This document shows, in pieces, positions 6,205 through 13,443 of a DNA stretch of 21,797 nucleotides. This DNA comes from Bacillota bacterium (GTDB taxonomy: Bacteria > Bacillota > Clostridia > Christensenellales > CAG-138). The stretch lies in contig JAFABA010000032.1 in NCBI GenBank assembly GCA_023426265.1, positions 1 through 21,797 of the forward strand, in the 5' to 3' direction. Made by a program: the position numbers and the translations under genes. Every line of letters begins with the position of its first letter. The first letter of the stretch is position 1. The notes under the pieces were generated by a model, which was not told the origin of the DNA, did not search any database, and saw only the letters and a program-made list of their open reading frames with translations.

Positions 6205-6387
6205 TTAGAGTTGGCTGTACAGCTTGTCGAAGTGTTCCTGATGCTTTTGCGCGATGCTCTGCATCTTTTGCTTGACTGCCTGATCCGTTGCGGTCTCGGC
6301 GAGTTTATTGTATTTTTTCACCAACAACTCTTCAAAGCCCAACAAATCGCCTAACGCGGAAAGTTCTTTGTCCGTTAAATTGCTCAT
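6205..6387 (-). CDS. Small spore-coat-associated helical protein
   Basis: The 60-residue product (MSNLTDKELSALGDLLGFEE...) is almost wholly predicted helix, with a ferritin-like look: an acidic helix ending EELLVKKYNKLAE, a short turn, then DQAVKQKMQSIAQKHQEHFDKL. Small proteins of this sort commonly precede CotF genes in Clostridia and are often annotated as spore coat proteins. AGGAGG is present but 11 bases from the ATG, a rather long spacer. Upstream, AGTAT-N3-ATACT (6422-6434) is a possible operator. I could not find a clear sporulation sigma-factor promoter. Expression late in sporulation is inferred from the partner gene. Confidence 0.75.
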   Translation of the reverse strand: MSNLTDKELSALGDLLGFEELLVKKYNKLAETATDQAVKQKMQSIAQKHQEHFDKLYSQL

Positions 6388-6526
6388 AACGAGTAAGACC
6401 TCCTTTTTGAAGTTTGACCTTAGTATTTGATACTTGCTTGCGCGCTATGCGGAAAAAGGCCAACCAACAAAGGCCACATTTGACAAATGCAAAGAATTTT
6501 TATGAACGATCAATGATAAATTTGTT

Positions 6527-6580
6527 TTGAACGGGGCTAATCAACCAATACAATATAACGGGGGCATGACTACATGCCCC
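6527..6580 (+). promoter_or_regulatory. Promoter of the DUF454 gene with a hairpin at the transcript start
   Basis: TTGAAC (6527-6532), 16 bases, TACAAT (6549-6554) forms a plausible sigma-A promoter. The expected start, about 6561, coincides with the first base of a perfect hairpin, GGGGCATG-ACTA-CATGCCCC (6561-6580). It could stabilise the 5' end of the mRNA or bind a regulator. An earlier TTGACA (6480-6485) lacks a good -10. Confidence 0.5.
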
Positions 6581-6607
6581 ATACCGATCACGAAAAATGG
6601 AGAGCAT

Positions 6608-7018
6608 ATGAAAAATCTGTTGCTTCGTATTGCCGGAGTGCTTTGTATTGCGCTTGGCACGCTGGGAATTTTTCTTCCGGTGCTGCCCACCACGCCCTTT
6701 GTTTTGCTTGCGGCAAGCTGTTTTGCCGCAAGCAGCCCCAGGCTCTATGCGCGGCTGATCAGAAACAGGCATTTTGGCCCGTTTATAGAAAATTACCGTC
6801 ATGGCGGCGGCGTGCCTAAAAAACGCAAACGGGAAGCCATTTTCTTTCTATGGGGCACGCTTTGCGTTTCTGCGGCCCTGTTCCGTCAGCCGCTTGTCTG
6901 GGGTATTTTATTGCTCGTGGGCATTGGCGTCACGCTGCACCTGCTGCTGATGAAGACGGCGGAGGATGAAAAAGAAAAGCACGCGCAGGATCGCCAAAAA
7001 GAGAGCGGTCCCGCGTGA
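6608..7018 (+). CDS. DUF454 (YbaN-like) inner membrane protein
   Basis: The start is set at the internal ATG at 6608 rather than 6527, because GGAGA sits four bases upstream and the protein then begins directly with its first membrane segment. The 136-residue product has the family signature GTLGIFLPVLPTTPFVLLAA (about 17-36), then CFAASSPRLYARLIRNRHFGPFIENY, a basic loop, and two further hydrophobic segments near 77-90 and 95-116. The tail is highly charged. DUF454 proteins are small membrane proteins of unknown function. The 3' end faces DUF6179 convergently with only 14 bp between stops and no terminator. Confidence 0.87.
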   Translation: MKNLLLRIAGVLCIALGTLGIFLPVLPTTPFVLLAASCFAASSPRLYARLIRNRHFGPFIENYRHGGGVPKKRKREAIFFLWGTLCVSAALFRQPLVWGILLLVGIGVTLHLLLMKTAEDEKEKHAQDRQKESGPA

Positions 7019-7032
7019 GCGGTCCATTGTGC

Positions 7033-8379
7033 CTACTCGCTCCAGTCCGCCTGCGTCAGCAGGCGGATCTGGTTTTGCCGTTGCGGTTCCAACCCTTTGA
7101 TAAACCGAAGAAACGCCGTTTCCCAAGGCTCCGGCTCACCTGCGGGCTGCTCAAGATTGCGGTTGTTCAGGCGTCTCAAAACGGCCGCCAGGTCTTCGTT
7201 GGAAAGCATTTGATACACGCCGGGCAATTCGTCTTCCTCAAAACACAGCGGGATAATTTCCAGCCAGTCCTCCAGGGAACGCACCTGGCTTTTCAGCAGC
7301 GCAAGCTTATCCGAAAGGAAGCGCATGTCGCGCAGTTCCTCAATCAGATCGCGCAGCGCTTCATCCGCCATGGGCTTGCGCTTCCGGTAGCGTACGCCGG
7401 GGTTCTTTTGTACCGTCTCCGGGAAGGCGATGAATATGCCCTCTAGCGCATCTTCCGTCCGCTGCGCAAGGAGACGGGCAAGCAGTTCCGTCTCTGCCCG
7501 CCTGAGATATGCGCAAAGCGTGGCGTCGTTCCGGATCTCCTCTATTTTCAGGAGCCTTGTTCCGGCCTGATGAATGAGCTCCGCAAGCTGCTCTTCGGAG
7601 CATGCTTCCATCAGCCGCCACAGCGCCGCGCAGCCGGCATTATGGATATTCAAGGGCCGGACTTCCTTTTTCAGCAGCGCCCGGCCCATAGCGTTAAAGT
7701 ACACTGGCTCAAACAGGTTGATAATTGCCTCGTCCGGTTCCGGGCAGTACCCGCGCAGCAGGCGGGAGACGGTTTTTTGATCAAACAACATCAGGAAGCG
7801 GGTTTCGGGGAGTATATGCTCCAGATAGGCGCTGATGTAGGCAATGCCCTCGCCCTCCAGCGGAAAAAACAGCGGATAATCTATCATGCACGGAATGTCG
7901 TGCGTCCCGTGCCAAAAATCGTACCGGCGGAAGAATTGCGGCAGCGCTTCGTTGCAGGTAGACAGATACGCCTTATTTTGGGTTGTAAAGCCGCATTCCT
8001 GAAGTTCTAAAAAAAGCGCCCTTCCTCTCTCCAGCTCTTTGCGCACTAGCGTTCGGCCTTCCAAAAACAATACGTAAAGCGGCTGCTCTTTGATTAATCG
8101 TGCCGCGTCAATCAGGCTTCCAGCCTGAGATAGGCGCAGCCCCAGGCAGAAGCAGACGGAGCGGTACAGCGACTGCGCCGTTTCCACCGGGATGGAGCTC
8201 GAGTCCCCCATGGTATAGCGCGCGGTTTCGCCCGCAAGCAGCGTGTACAGGCCAAGCTGGAATTTGGGAAGGTCTTCCGCATCGAGTATCCCGGCATTTG
8301 CACCGTGGCGCAGCGCGGCGTGGAAATAGTCCCCGCCCGCATATGCCGCCTGCCCGGGATGCATCAGGGAAGCTGGCAT
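7033..8379 (-). CDS. DUF6179-like protein of unknown function
   Basis: This 448-residue soluble protein has no signal peptide or membrane segment. I recognise it, with moderate confidence, as DUF6179, a Bacillota family usually paired with DUF6323. Useful landmarks are TMGDSSSIPVETAQSLYRSV (56-75), YLSTCNEALPQFFRRYD (about 138-154), a conserved DYPLFFPLEGEGIAYISAYL segment, and a charged helical C-terminal third. The ATG follows the upstream gene by one base, and the ribosome binding site GAGGAGGAG is the codons for that gene's Glu-rich tail, so the two are almost certainly co-translated. No catalytic motif is evident. Function is unknown. Confidence 0.6.
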   Translation of the reverse strand: MPASLMHPGQAAYAGGDYFHAALRHGANAGILDAEDLPKFQLGLYTLLAGETARYTMGDSSSIPVETAQSLYRSVCFCLGLRLSQAGSLIDAARLIKEQPLYVLFLEGRTLVRKELERGRALFLELQECGFTTQNKAYLSTCNEALPQFFRRYDFWHGTHDIPCMIDYPLFFPLEGEGIAYISAYLEHILPETRFLMLFDQKTVSRLLRGYCPEPDEAIINLFEPVYFNAMGRALLKKEVRPLNIHNAGCAALWRLMEACSEEQLAELIHQAGTRLLKIEEIRNDATLCAYLRRAETELLARLLAQRTEDALEGIFIAFPETVQKNPGVRYRKRKPMADEALRDLIEELRDMRFLSDKLALLKSQVRSLEDWLEIIPLCFEEDELPGVYQMLSNEDLAAVLRRLNNRNLEQPAGEPEPWETAFLRFIKGLEPQRQNQIRLLTQADWSE

Positions 8380-8380
8380 G

Positions 8381-8815
8381 CTACTCCTCCTCTTCGTACC
8401 GGATCTCGCGGCAGAGGTCCTCCAACAGGGTGCCGGCCAGGTATTCCGCGGAGCCTTCGCAGTCCCCGTCGAAATGCTCCTTCATGAAGCCGATCAGCTC
8501 GTCGTCCGTGAGGGTGTCGAGCGATTCGTTTTTGAAGTAATAGAAGGCTTCCTGCAGTGTGAGCAGGGTATCCACATACGTCTCCTGAAACAGATAGGGC
8601 GAATCGCAGAACGCATACACCAGCTTTTCCAATATGCCCTTGCCGAACTCCACGCGCCCCGCTTCCGTTAGCGCGGCCGCGCGCTTTTCCATCAGCGCCG
8701 TAATATCCTGTTCGTTTAGAGTTAGCCCATACCTTGCCGTGAGCGCGTTTGCTTCGCGCAGGCCCTGCGCCTCCATGGCCTGCTGTAACATCAGCGGGGA
8801 AAGAAACTGCTCCAT
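8381..8815 (-). CDS. DUF6323-like protein of unknown function
   Basis: The start was moved from the GTG at 8824 to the ATG at 8815: GGAGGT (8823-8828) overlaps that GTG but lies an ideal seven bases before the ATG. The 144-residue product resembles DUF6323: EAGRVEFGKGILEKLVYAFCD followed by SPYLFQETYVDTLLTLQEAF, YYFKNESLDTLTDDELIGFM, HFDGDCEGSAEYLAGTLLEDL, and a Glu-rich end. It looks all-helical and cytoplasmic. It is first in a two-gene operon with the DUF6179-like protein (one-base gap), behind a perfect palindrome at 8835-8848. Stable pairing suggests a physical complex, but nothing in the sequence tells what it does. Confidence 0.6.
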   Translation of the reverse strand: MEQFLSPLMLQQAMEAQGLREANALTARYGLTLNEQDITALMEKRAAALTEAGRVEFGKGILEKLVYAFCDSPYLFQETYVDTLLTLQEAFYYFKNESLDTLTDDELIGFMKEHFDGDCEGSAEYLAGTLLEDLCREIRYEEEE

Positions 8816-8834
8816 TTGCGTCACCTCCGGCCTA

Positions 8835-8848
8835 TTGTAGCGCTACAA
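8835..8848. promoter_or_regulatory. Perfect 14-bp palindrome upstream of the DUF6323-DUF6179 operon
   Basis: TTGTAGCGCTACAA is its own reverse complement with no loop, so it is better explained as a dimeric repressor site than as an RNA hairpin. It lies 6 bp upstream of the ribosome binding site. The central CG step flanked by TGTAG/CTACA resembles LacI-family operators, but the regulator is unknown. Confidence 0.5.
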
Positions 8849-8865
8849 AAGAAATAGAACCAGTC

Positions 8866-8894
8866 TTGAAAAAACATCCATTTTGTGGTATAGT
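8866..8894 (+). promoter_or_regulatory. Orphan plus-strand sigma-A promoter
   Basis: TTGAAA (8866-8871), exactly 17 bases, TATAGT (8889-8894) is one of the best promoter matches in the window. It points away from the DUF6323 gene and toward the 3' end of mntP on the opposite strand. No plus-strand gene follows. Predicted transcription starts about 8901, two bases before a 17-bp terminator stem. Confidence 0.6.
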
Positions 8895-8902
8895 AAAGGC
8901 AC

Positions 8903-8945
8903 AAAAAGAAAAGAACTGCGGATTTTTTGCAGTTCTTTTCTTTTT
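8903..8945. terminator. Bidirectional terminator of mntP
   Basis: The 17 bases at 8903-8919 are the exact reverse complement of 8929-8945, with a nine-base loop. Both outer arms are A/T-rich (AAAAAGAAAAG and CTTTTCTTTTT), so it can end transcription on either strand. It lies 25 bp past the mntP stop. Confidence 0.85.
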
Positions 8946-8970
8946 ATTCATAATCGTATTGGATGCCATC

Positions 8971-9552
8971 TTAAAAACTTATGACCCCAAGATGCTCCAG
9001 CAAAATCTTTGCTCCGATCAATATCAGCACAACGCCGCCTACGATCTCGGCTTTAGACTGCAAATTGCCCCTTGCTGCATGCCCAAGCCGCACGCCGATG
9101 CAGGAGAGCGTGAAAGTCGTAAGGCCGATCAACAGCGCGGCAGGAATGATCTGCACCTCCAAAAACGCGAACGTAATGCCAACCGCCAGCGCGTCGATGC
9201 TGGTGGCGATGGCGGAAATGGCAAGCTGGCGCAACGAAAACACGTCCGTCTTAGGGCCGCACTCGCCCTTGCTTTCGCAGGTTTCGCGGGATTCGTATAT
9301 CATTTTGCCGCCGATAAAAGCGAGCAGCGCAAAGGCGATCCAATGATCCACTGGCGTAATATAGCTTTTGAACTGTGTGCCCAAACGAAAACCTAAGACC
9401 GGCATCACCGCCTGGAATACGCCGTAAAACCCGCCGGTCAAAAATATGTTTTTGTACTTCAGCTCGCGCATGGCGAGCCCTTTACATACCGCGACCGCGA
9501 ATGCGTCCATGGAAAGCCCGATTGCGAGAAAGAGAAGCTCCCAAACCGACAT
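8971..9552 (-). CDS. mntP: Manganese efflux pump MntP
   Basis: MntP exports Mn2+ across the cytoplasmic membrane. The start is placed at the ATG at 9552 (MSVWELLFLAIGLSMDAFAV), the usual family N-terminus; GGAGG lies upstream with a long spacer, whereas the two upstream ATGs have no ribosome binding site. The 193-residue product has six likely membrane segments in two related halves, each with the conserved acidic motif: GLSMDAFAV (Asp16) and ATSIDALAVGI. A loop between the halves is Cys/Glu/Lys-rich (ESRETCESKGECGPKTD). The preceding manganese riboswitch strongly confirms the function. It ends in a strong terminator. Confidence 0.93.
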   Translation of the reverse strand: MSVWELLFLAIGLSMDAFAVAVCKGLAMRELKYKNIFLTGGFYGVFQAVMPVLGFRLGTQFKSYITPVDHWIAFALLAFIGGKMIYESRETCESKGECGPKTDVFSLRQLAISAIATSIDALAVGITFAFLEVQIIPAALLIGLTTFTLSCIGVRLGHAARGNLQSKAEIVGGVVLILIGAKILLEHLGVISF

Positions 9553-9599
9553 ACGTTGCGTTTCCTCCATGCGTTTCATTTGTTGGAATCAGGGCAAAT

Positions 9600-9724
9600 A
9601 AAAAACCCACGGGCAATCTTATGTTGCCCATGAGTCTTGTTATCAAAAGGCAAACCAGGCGGTTAGGCCAGCATGTTGACTTGCCTCGCAGCGTAAATAC
9701 GCTTACGTAACTACTCCCTCACGG
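9600..9724 (-). ncRNA. yybP-ykoY manganese riboswitch with terminator platform
   Basis: Read on the minus strand, the leader has the class hallmarks: GGGAGTAG in the first loop region, a GTCAACATGCTGGCC segment, GCCTGGTT, and AACAAGACTC at the 3' side. Stem P1 forms between CCGTGAG (9718-9724) and CTCATGG (9628-9634). Those same CTCATGG bases are also the 5' arm of an 11-bp terminator stem (9606-9634) followed by six T (9600-9605). Aptamer and terminator are therefore mutually exclusive: Mn2+ binding should hold P1 and let RNA polymerase read on into mntP, an ON switch for an exporter. The aptamer starts about six bases after the predicted transcription start. Confidence 0.92.
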
Positions 9725-9736
9725 AATATCCATGCC

Positions 9737-9765
9737 AGTATAACATGGGACGGCCTCTTATTCAA
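9737..9765 (-). promoter_or_regulatory. Promoter of the Mn riboswitch-mntP transcript
   Basis: TTGAAT (9760-9765), 17 bases, TATACT (9737-9742), with a TG one base before the -10 (extended -10). The -35 overlaps the stop codon of the YibE/F gene. The start would be near 9730, just before the riboswitch. Confidence 0.8.
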
Positions 9766-10984
9766 CAGGCAGATTGCCTGTAAGGGGTTGCAACGGGTGT
9801 TCACCCGCACATGCCTGTGCCTGTTTAGGAGCCCTTTTGTACATGGCAACGCAAATGGCCGCGGTACACGGGCAGACGAGTATAAGGCCAAGGCAGCCCA
9901 CAAACGTATGCAAAATCTCCGCCGCCACCATCTTGGAATTGAATATGCTCATCATCGGCGTGCCCTGCGCCATATACACCATCATGACGGAGATATAGCT
10001 GCCCATGTACGCCAAGAGCAGCGTGGTGGTCTGGCTCCCCACCACCGAGCGGCCGATGGTGAGGCCGGAACGCAGCAGCGCCTTGGGGGTTATGGCGGGG
10101 TTCGCAAGCGCCACTTCGTCGAGCGCGGAGGAAATATCGATGGCCAGGTCCAATATTGCGCCGGAGCAGGCCAGGTATATGCCCGCCTGGAATATCGCCG
10201 TTAAATCCAGGTTTTCAAACCCCGCGTACAGCAGCGATTCGGCCCACTGCATCACCGCTCCGTGGATATTGAACCATCCTCCCAACAGTATGGCGATGAG
10301 GCACGTAAACAACGAGCAGGCGACGGAGCCGAGGATCGCCGCGTACGCTTTTTTGGTAAAGCCCGCCACCAGCAGCAGCGTCGCGATGGTGATCAGATTG
10401 CCGATCAAAAGCGCCAGCAGGACGGGATCATACCCGCGCAACATGCTGGGCACAAGTATTTTCCATATGGAAAGCAGTGCAAACGCAAAGGAAAGCAGAG
10501 TCCGTATGCCCGTAAAGCCGGAAAGCAGGATGATGCCTAAGGCAAACAGGCCGATGAGCGTCAGTTCCTTGCCGATGCGGTAATGCTCCACCATATTGGC
10601 AAACACGATGCTGTTTGCCGTATCGCGTTCCAGCAGCACCCATGCGATATCGCCGGGCACAAACGCCTTATCGAACTCTAGCTTGCCCGAATAAAAATTG
10701 GTGGCGGGCGCCGTTTCTCCCTTGTGGGTGCCAGAAAGAATTTCAATAATGCAGCTTTGCGCGCCCTGCCTGATCAGGCCGGTATTGTATGCGCCGTCAT
10801 TGTTCACGGAAATCACCCGGGCGCGCACGCCTTCTGAATTCATGTAGATTTGCTTTTCAAAGCCCGTGCCCGTGACAAACAACAGGGCGATCATCGCCAT
10901 AAACACAAGGGTGAATATAAGCTCCTTGCGATTAAAGCGTATGTTTTGCACACGCTCTTTCAGCTTTTGAAATAATTGCAGCAA
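9758..10984 (-). CDS. YibE/F-family membrane protein
   Basis: The 408-residue protein starts with TTG, supported by AAAGGAG seven bases upstream. A charged N-terminus and first membrane segment (24-40) are followed by an extracytoplasmic region (about 45-140; RARVISVNNDGAY, IEILSGTHKGE). The rest is a block of hydrophobic segments (about 143 to 385) with family-typical ALLIGNLITIATLLLVAGF, a Gly/Ala-rich ACSGAILDLAIDISSALDE and a GSQTTTLLLAYMGS segment. The last 25 residues are soluble. YibE/F proteins are multi-pass membrane proteins of unknown function, sometimes suspected of transport. A 7-bp hairpin lies over the stop codon but lacks a T run, so transcripts may run on into the mntP riboswitch. 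Confidence 0.85.
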   Translation of the reverse strand: MLQLFQKLKERVQNIRFNRKELIFTLVFMAMIALLFVTGTGFEKQIYMNSEGVRARVISVNNDGAYNTGLIRQGAQSCIIEILSGTHKGETAPATNFYSGKLEFDKAFVPGDIAWVLLERDTANSIVFANMVEHYRIGKELTLIGLFALGIILLSGFTGIRTLLSFAFALLSIWKILVPSMLRGYDPVLLALLIGNLITIATLLLVAGFTKKAYAAILGSVACSLFTCLIAILLGGWFNIHGAVMQWAESLLYAGFENLDLTAIFQAGIYLACSGAILDLAIDISSALDEVALANPAITPKALLRSGLTIGRSVVGSQTTTLLLAYMGSYISVMMVYMAQGTPMMSIFNSKMVAAEILHTFVGCLGLILVCPCTAAICVAMYKRAPKQAQACAGEHPLQPLTGNLPVE

Positions 10985-11037
10985 TGGAATGCTCCTTTCG
11001 GCAAGTCCGTTTCAACCGGCAGGGCTTGATAGGGAAA

Positions 11038-11069
11038 CGCTTCCCCGCATCAAAAAACGCGGGGAAGCG
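11038..11069 (-). terminator. Terminator of the alkaline phosphatase gene
   Basis: CGCTTCCCCGC (11038-11048) pairs fully with GCGGGGAAGCG (11059-11069), with a ten-base A-rich loop. On the minus strand TTTCCC follows. It lies 20 bp past the phosphatase stop and upstream of the YibE/F gene. Confidence 0.75.
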
Positions 11070-11088
11070 CATGTCTTTGTCTGAGGGT

Positions 11089-12636
11089 TCAGGCGGCCTT
11101 GACGCCGGTGATTTCAACGAGTTTCTTGAAAATATCCGTATTGTCGTAGGAACCGTTGAACAGCTCCGCGCCTACGCCCATGGCGTATACGGGGACGGGG
11201 GTGCCGGTGTGCGCGTAGGAAGTCCAGCCGATACCCGCCTTGTTGTTGATAATGTGGGTCAGCGTGACGGAAAGCGGATCATACGTATTGTAGAGGATAT
11301 CCGTTTCCTGGTTCTTGGTGCGCTCCTCGGCGGGCAGCATGGACTGCTTAAGACCGTTTATGAGCTTTTCGTATTCATACTCGGTGAGTACGAAGCTCTT
11401 GTTCGCTTCCACAGCGGCGTCCGCGTCATCGGGCGCGATCAGGCCGAAGTTTTCCTTGATGGCCGGGTAGACGTCCGCAAACGTGAGTTTGGGATTTTCT
11501 TTCTTCATGGAGCCTACAAGAGAGTCAAACGCCACATAGGACATCTTCTGGCGGCTGATGATATCGAAAGCGGTGTTGTAGCCGGTAGCCGCATAGCCGA
11601 TGGTCATGCCGCCGGTCTCATGGTCGCCGGTGACGATGATCAGGGTCTCGTCGGGATGTTCCGCAGCAAAGTCTATCGCGACCTGGATTGCGTCTTCAAA
11701 GGCGTATACGTCGGCGATGGCGGCCATGGCGTCGTTCGCGTGGCAGGCCCAGTCGACCTTGCCGCTTTCCGCCATCAGGAAGAAGCCGTTTTCGTTATTG
11801 AGAACGTCGATGCCCTTCTTTACGTAGTCAGCAAGTACCAGTTCGCCGCTCTTCGCATCCATGGCGTAGGGCAGCGCGCCGGAGTCCTGCGTCACAGGGG
11901 TCACCGCGTAGACCTTGCCGGAGGTATTGTTTAGCGCCAGGATCTCTTCCTTGGTGTCGGCAATTTGATAGCCGTTCTGTTCAATGACCTTGTAGATGTC
12001 TTCCTTGTCGCTGTCCGGGCCGGTGGGCTGGCTGGCCGTGCCGCCGCCGAAGTAATCGAAGTTACTCTGGGCAAGCTGCAGCGAGATGTCATAATAATCG
12101 TTGCGGGAAGCGATGTGCGCATAGAATGCAGCGGGGGTCGCATGGTTGATGGTAACGGAGGAAACGACGCCGATCTTCATGCCTTTGGCTTTCAAAAGCT
12201 CGGTGATGCTCACAGGTTTCGTGGTCTTGTCCACATTCAGCCCGATGACCCCGCTGTGCGTCTTTACGCCGCTGGAGATCGCGGTGGCGGTGGAGGCGGA
12301 ATCGGGGCAGAAAGAGGTGGAGTCATATGTGGTGGCAACGCCGGCCACGGGGAACTGCGTGAAGTTTAAAAGCTTGGGCGTCACTTCGCCGGAGAGGTTG
12401 TCGCCGCGGAATACCTGCGCGGCGCTGACCTGTACGTGGGACATGCCGTCGCCAATGAACACAAACACATACTTCGGAGTTTTTGCCGGTTCTTCCGTGG
12501 GTTCGGGCACAGGCGTGGCCGGTGCTGCCGTCTGCGCTGCGGTCGCCTCAGGCGCCTGTACGGGCGCTGCGCAGCCTGCGAGCGTTGCCGCTGCCAGAAC
12601 GGCGGCCAGCGCGGCGGTACATAGTTTTTTCAGCAT
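11089..12636 (-). CDS. phoA: Lipoprotein alkaline phosphatase
   Basis: The start is set at the internal ATG at 12636, where AGGGGGG lies upstream and the protein opens with a lipoprotein signal ending LAGC (Cys22). The 515-residue enzyme would be anchored on the outer face of the membrane through a Pro/Ala/Thr-rich linker (23-54). It hydrolyses phosphomonoesters. All key residues of the family are visible: Asp63 (FIGDGMS), the phosphorylated Ser113 in PDSASTAT, HATPAAFYAH around 165, the metal ligands in AESGKVDWACHAND (Glu290, Asp295, His299), Asp338-His339 in TGDHETGG, and His476 in HTGTPVPVY. I see no clear Pho box; TACAAT upstream lacks a good -35. Monocistronic, with its own terminator. 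The symbol reflects the family, not proven orthology. Confidence 0.9.
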   Translation of the reverse strand: MLKKLCTAALAAVLAAATLAGCAAPVQAPEATAAQTAAPATPVPEPTEEPAKTPKYVFVFIGDGMSHVQVSAAQVFRGDNLSGEVTPKLLNFTQFPVAGVATTYDSTSFCPDSASTATAISSGVKTHSGVIGLNVDKTTKPVSITELLKAKGMKIGVVSSVTINHATPAAFYAHIASRNDYYDISLQLAQSNFDYFGGGTASQPTGPDSDKEDIYKVIEQNGYQIADTKEEILALNNTSGKVYAVTPVTQDSGALPYAMDAKSGELVLADYVKKGIDVLNNENGFFLMAESGKVDWACHANDAMAAIADVYAFEDAIQVAIDFAAEHPDETLIIVTGDHETGGMTIGYAATGYNTAFDIISRQKMSYVAFDSLVGSMKKENPKLTFADVYPAIKENFGLIAPDDADAAVEANKSFVLTEYEYEKLINGLKQSMLPAEERTKNQETDILYNTYDPLSVTLTHIINNKAGIGWTSYAHTGTPVPVYAMGVGAELFNGSYDNTDIFKKLVEITGVKAA

Positions 12637-12743
12637 TGGTAATACCCCCCTTGCAAAATTGTTACAGGAACATTGTAGGGGGCGTTTGCAAGAAACCCGT
12701 AAAGACCTGGACAAGAGGGTGTGAAATATGGAAAAATCTGCGT

Positions 12744-12768
12744 AAAAAAACGGAAGCGTCCGCTTCCG
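12744..12768 (-). terminator. Terminator of the S4-paralogue operon
   Basis: CGGAAGCG (12751-12758) and CGCTTCCG (12761-12768) form a perfect stem with a two-base centre, followed on the minus strand by seven T (12744-12750). It lies 12 bp past the stop of the unknown gene. Confidence 0.88.
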
Positions 12769-12780
12769 CATAAACATCTG

Positions 12781-13437
12781 CTACGCGAGCAGGCCCACGC
12801 GCTCGTTGAGAAACTTCAAAAACGAATATCGCGCGAACGGCTCGTGGTAAAAGCGCCTGCACCAATCGTCGAGTTCCTGCGGGGTGAGGCGAAAATCCTC
12901 CAAAAACACATCCTCTGCCCAGACGGCTTCCCGGATGAAACGGGCGACCTCGTACGTGCTGCGGAACAGGCGCACGTGCAGCGTAACGCCACCCTGGGAG
13001 AAGCGCGCATTGAAGCGCGCGCAGAACGAGCGCAGCGAAGCGATCAGTTCCGTCCGGCCACTGTTCCAGAGCGCGTCAAGCTCAAAGAGAGAGGCGCGTA
13101 TCTCGCCGAGGCGCTCCGCGCCGCTTTCCAGGACCCAATCCGCAAACTCCTGCGTAGACAGCATGGGCGTATACAGTGCCGTGTTCTGCGGGTGCATGCA
13201 AAAATGAAACGCCGTGGGCAAGAACACATACTGCAAAAAACCCAGCACCGCATATCCATCCGGGTAGCCCGCCCAATTCGCATCCAATACGCCGCGCCGG
13301 TTGTCCACAACGGCGGTATGGATGAACAGGGGATACCTCGCGCCTGCGGGCTGGAACAGGCTTTGCCACACGTCTTTGTGTGACAGATACCGTTCCCAGT
13401 ACGAATGGTCGTTGTATTGCGCGCCAGCCGGTTTCAT
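12781..13437 (-). CDS. Unknown protein co-transcribed with an S4 paralogue
   Basis: I do not recognise this 218-residue protein. It has no signal peptide or clear membrane helix. It is rich in aromatic residues: DHSYWERYLSHKDVW near the start, YPLFIHTAVVDNRRGVLDAN and WAGYPDGYAVLGFLQYVFLP at 35-74, and AFHFCMHPQNTALYTP following. The second half looks helical (SFCARFNARFSQ, VARFIREAVWAEDVF, WCRRFYHEPFARYSFLKFLN). The ATG lies six bases after the S4 stop with only a weak GAG upstream, so translation is probably coupled to it. A strong terminator follows. Base composition and codon style look like the neighbours. Real gene status rests on its length, operon position and the well-placed terminator. 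Confidence 0.7.
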   Translation of the reverse strand: MKPAGAQYNDHSYWERYLSHKDVWQSLFQPAGARYPLFIHTAVVDNRRGVLDANWAGYPDGYAVLGFLQYVFLPTAFHFCMHPQNTALYTPMLSTQEFADWVLESGAERLGEIRASLFELDALWNSGRTELIASLRSFCARFNARFSQGGVTLHVRLFRSTYEVARFIREAVWAEDVFLEDFRLTPQELDDWCRRFYHEPFARYSFLKFLNERVGLLA

Positions 13438-13443
13438 AGTTCG

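Noticed and set aside
10984..11934. 316-codon plus-strand open frame opposite the phosphatase
   Set aside because: Antisense to the alkaline phosphatase with all its catalytic motifs; GC-rich DNA gives such long shadows.
12721..13383. 220-codon plus-strand open frame opposite the unknown gene
   Set aside because: It starts within the terminator of the minus-strand operon and lacks a ribosome binding site; the minus-strand reading fits promoter, coupling and terminator.
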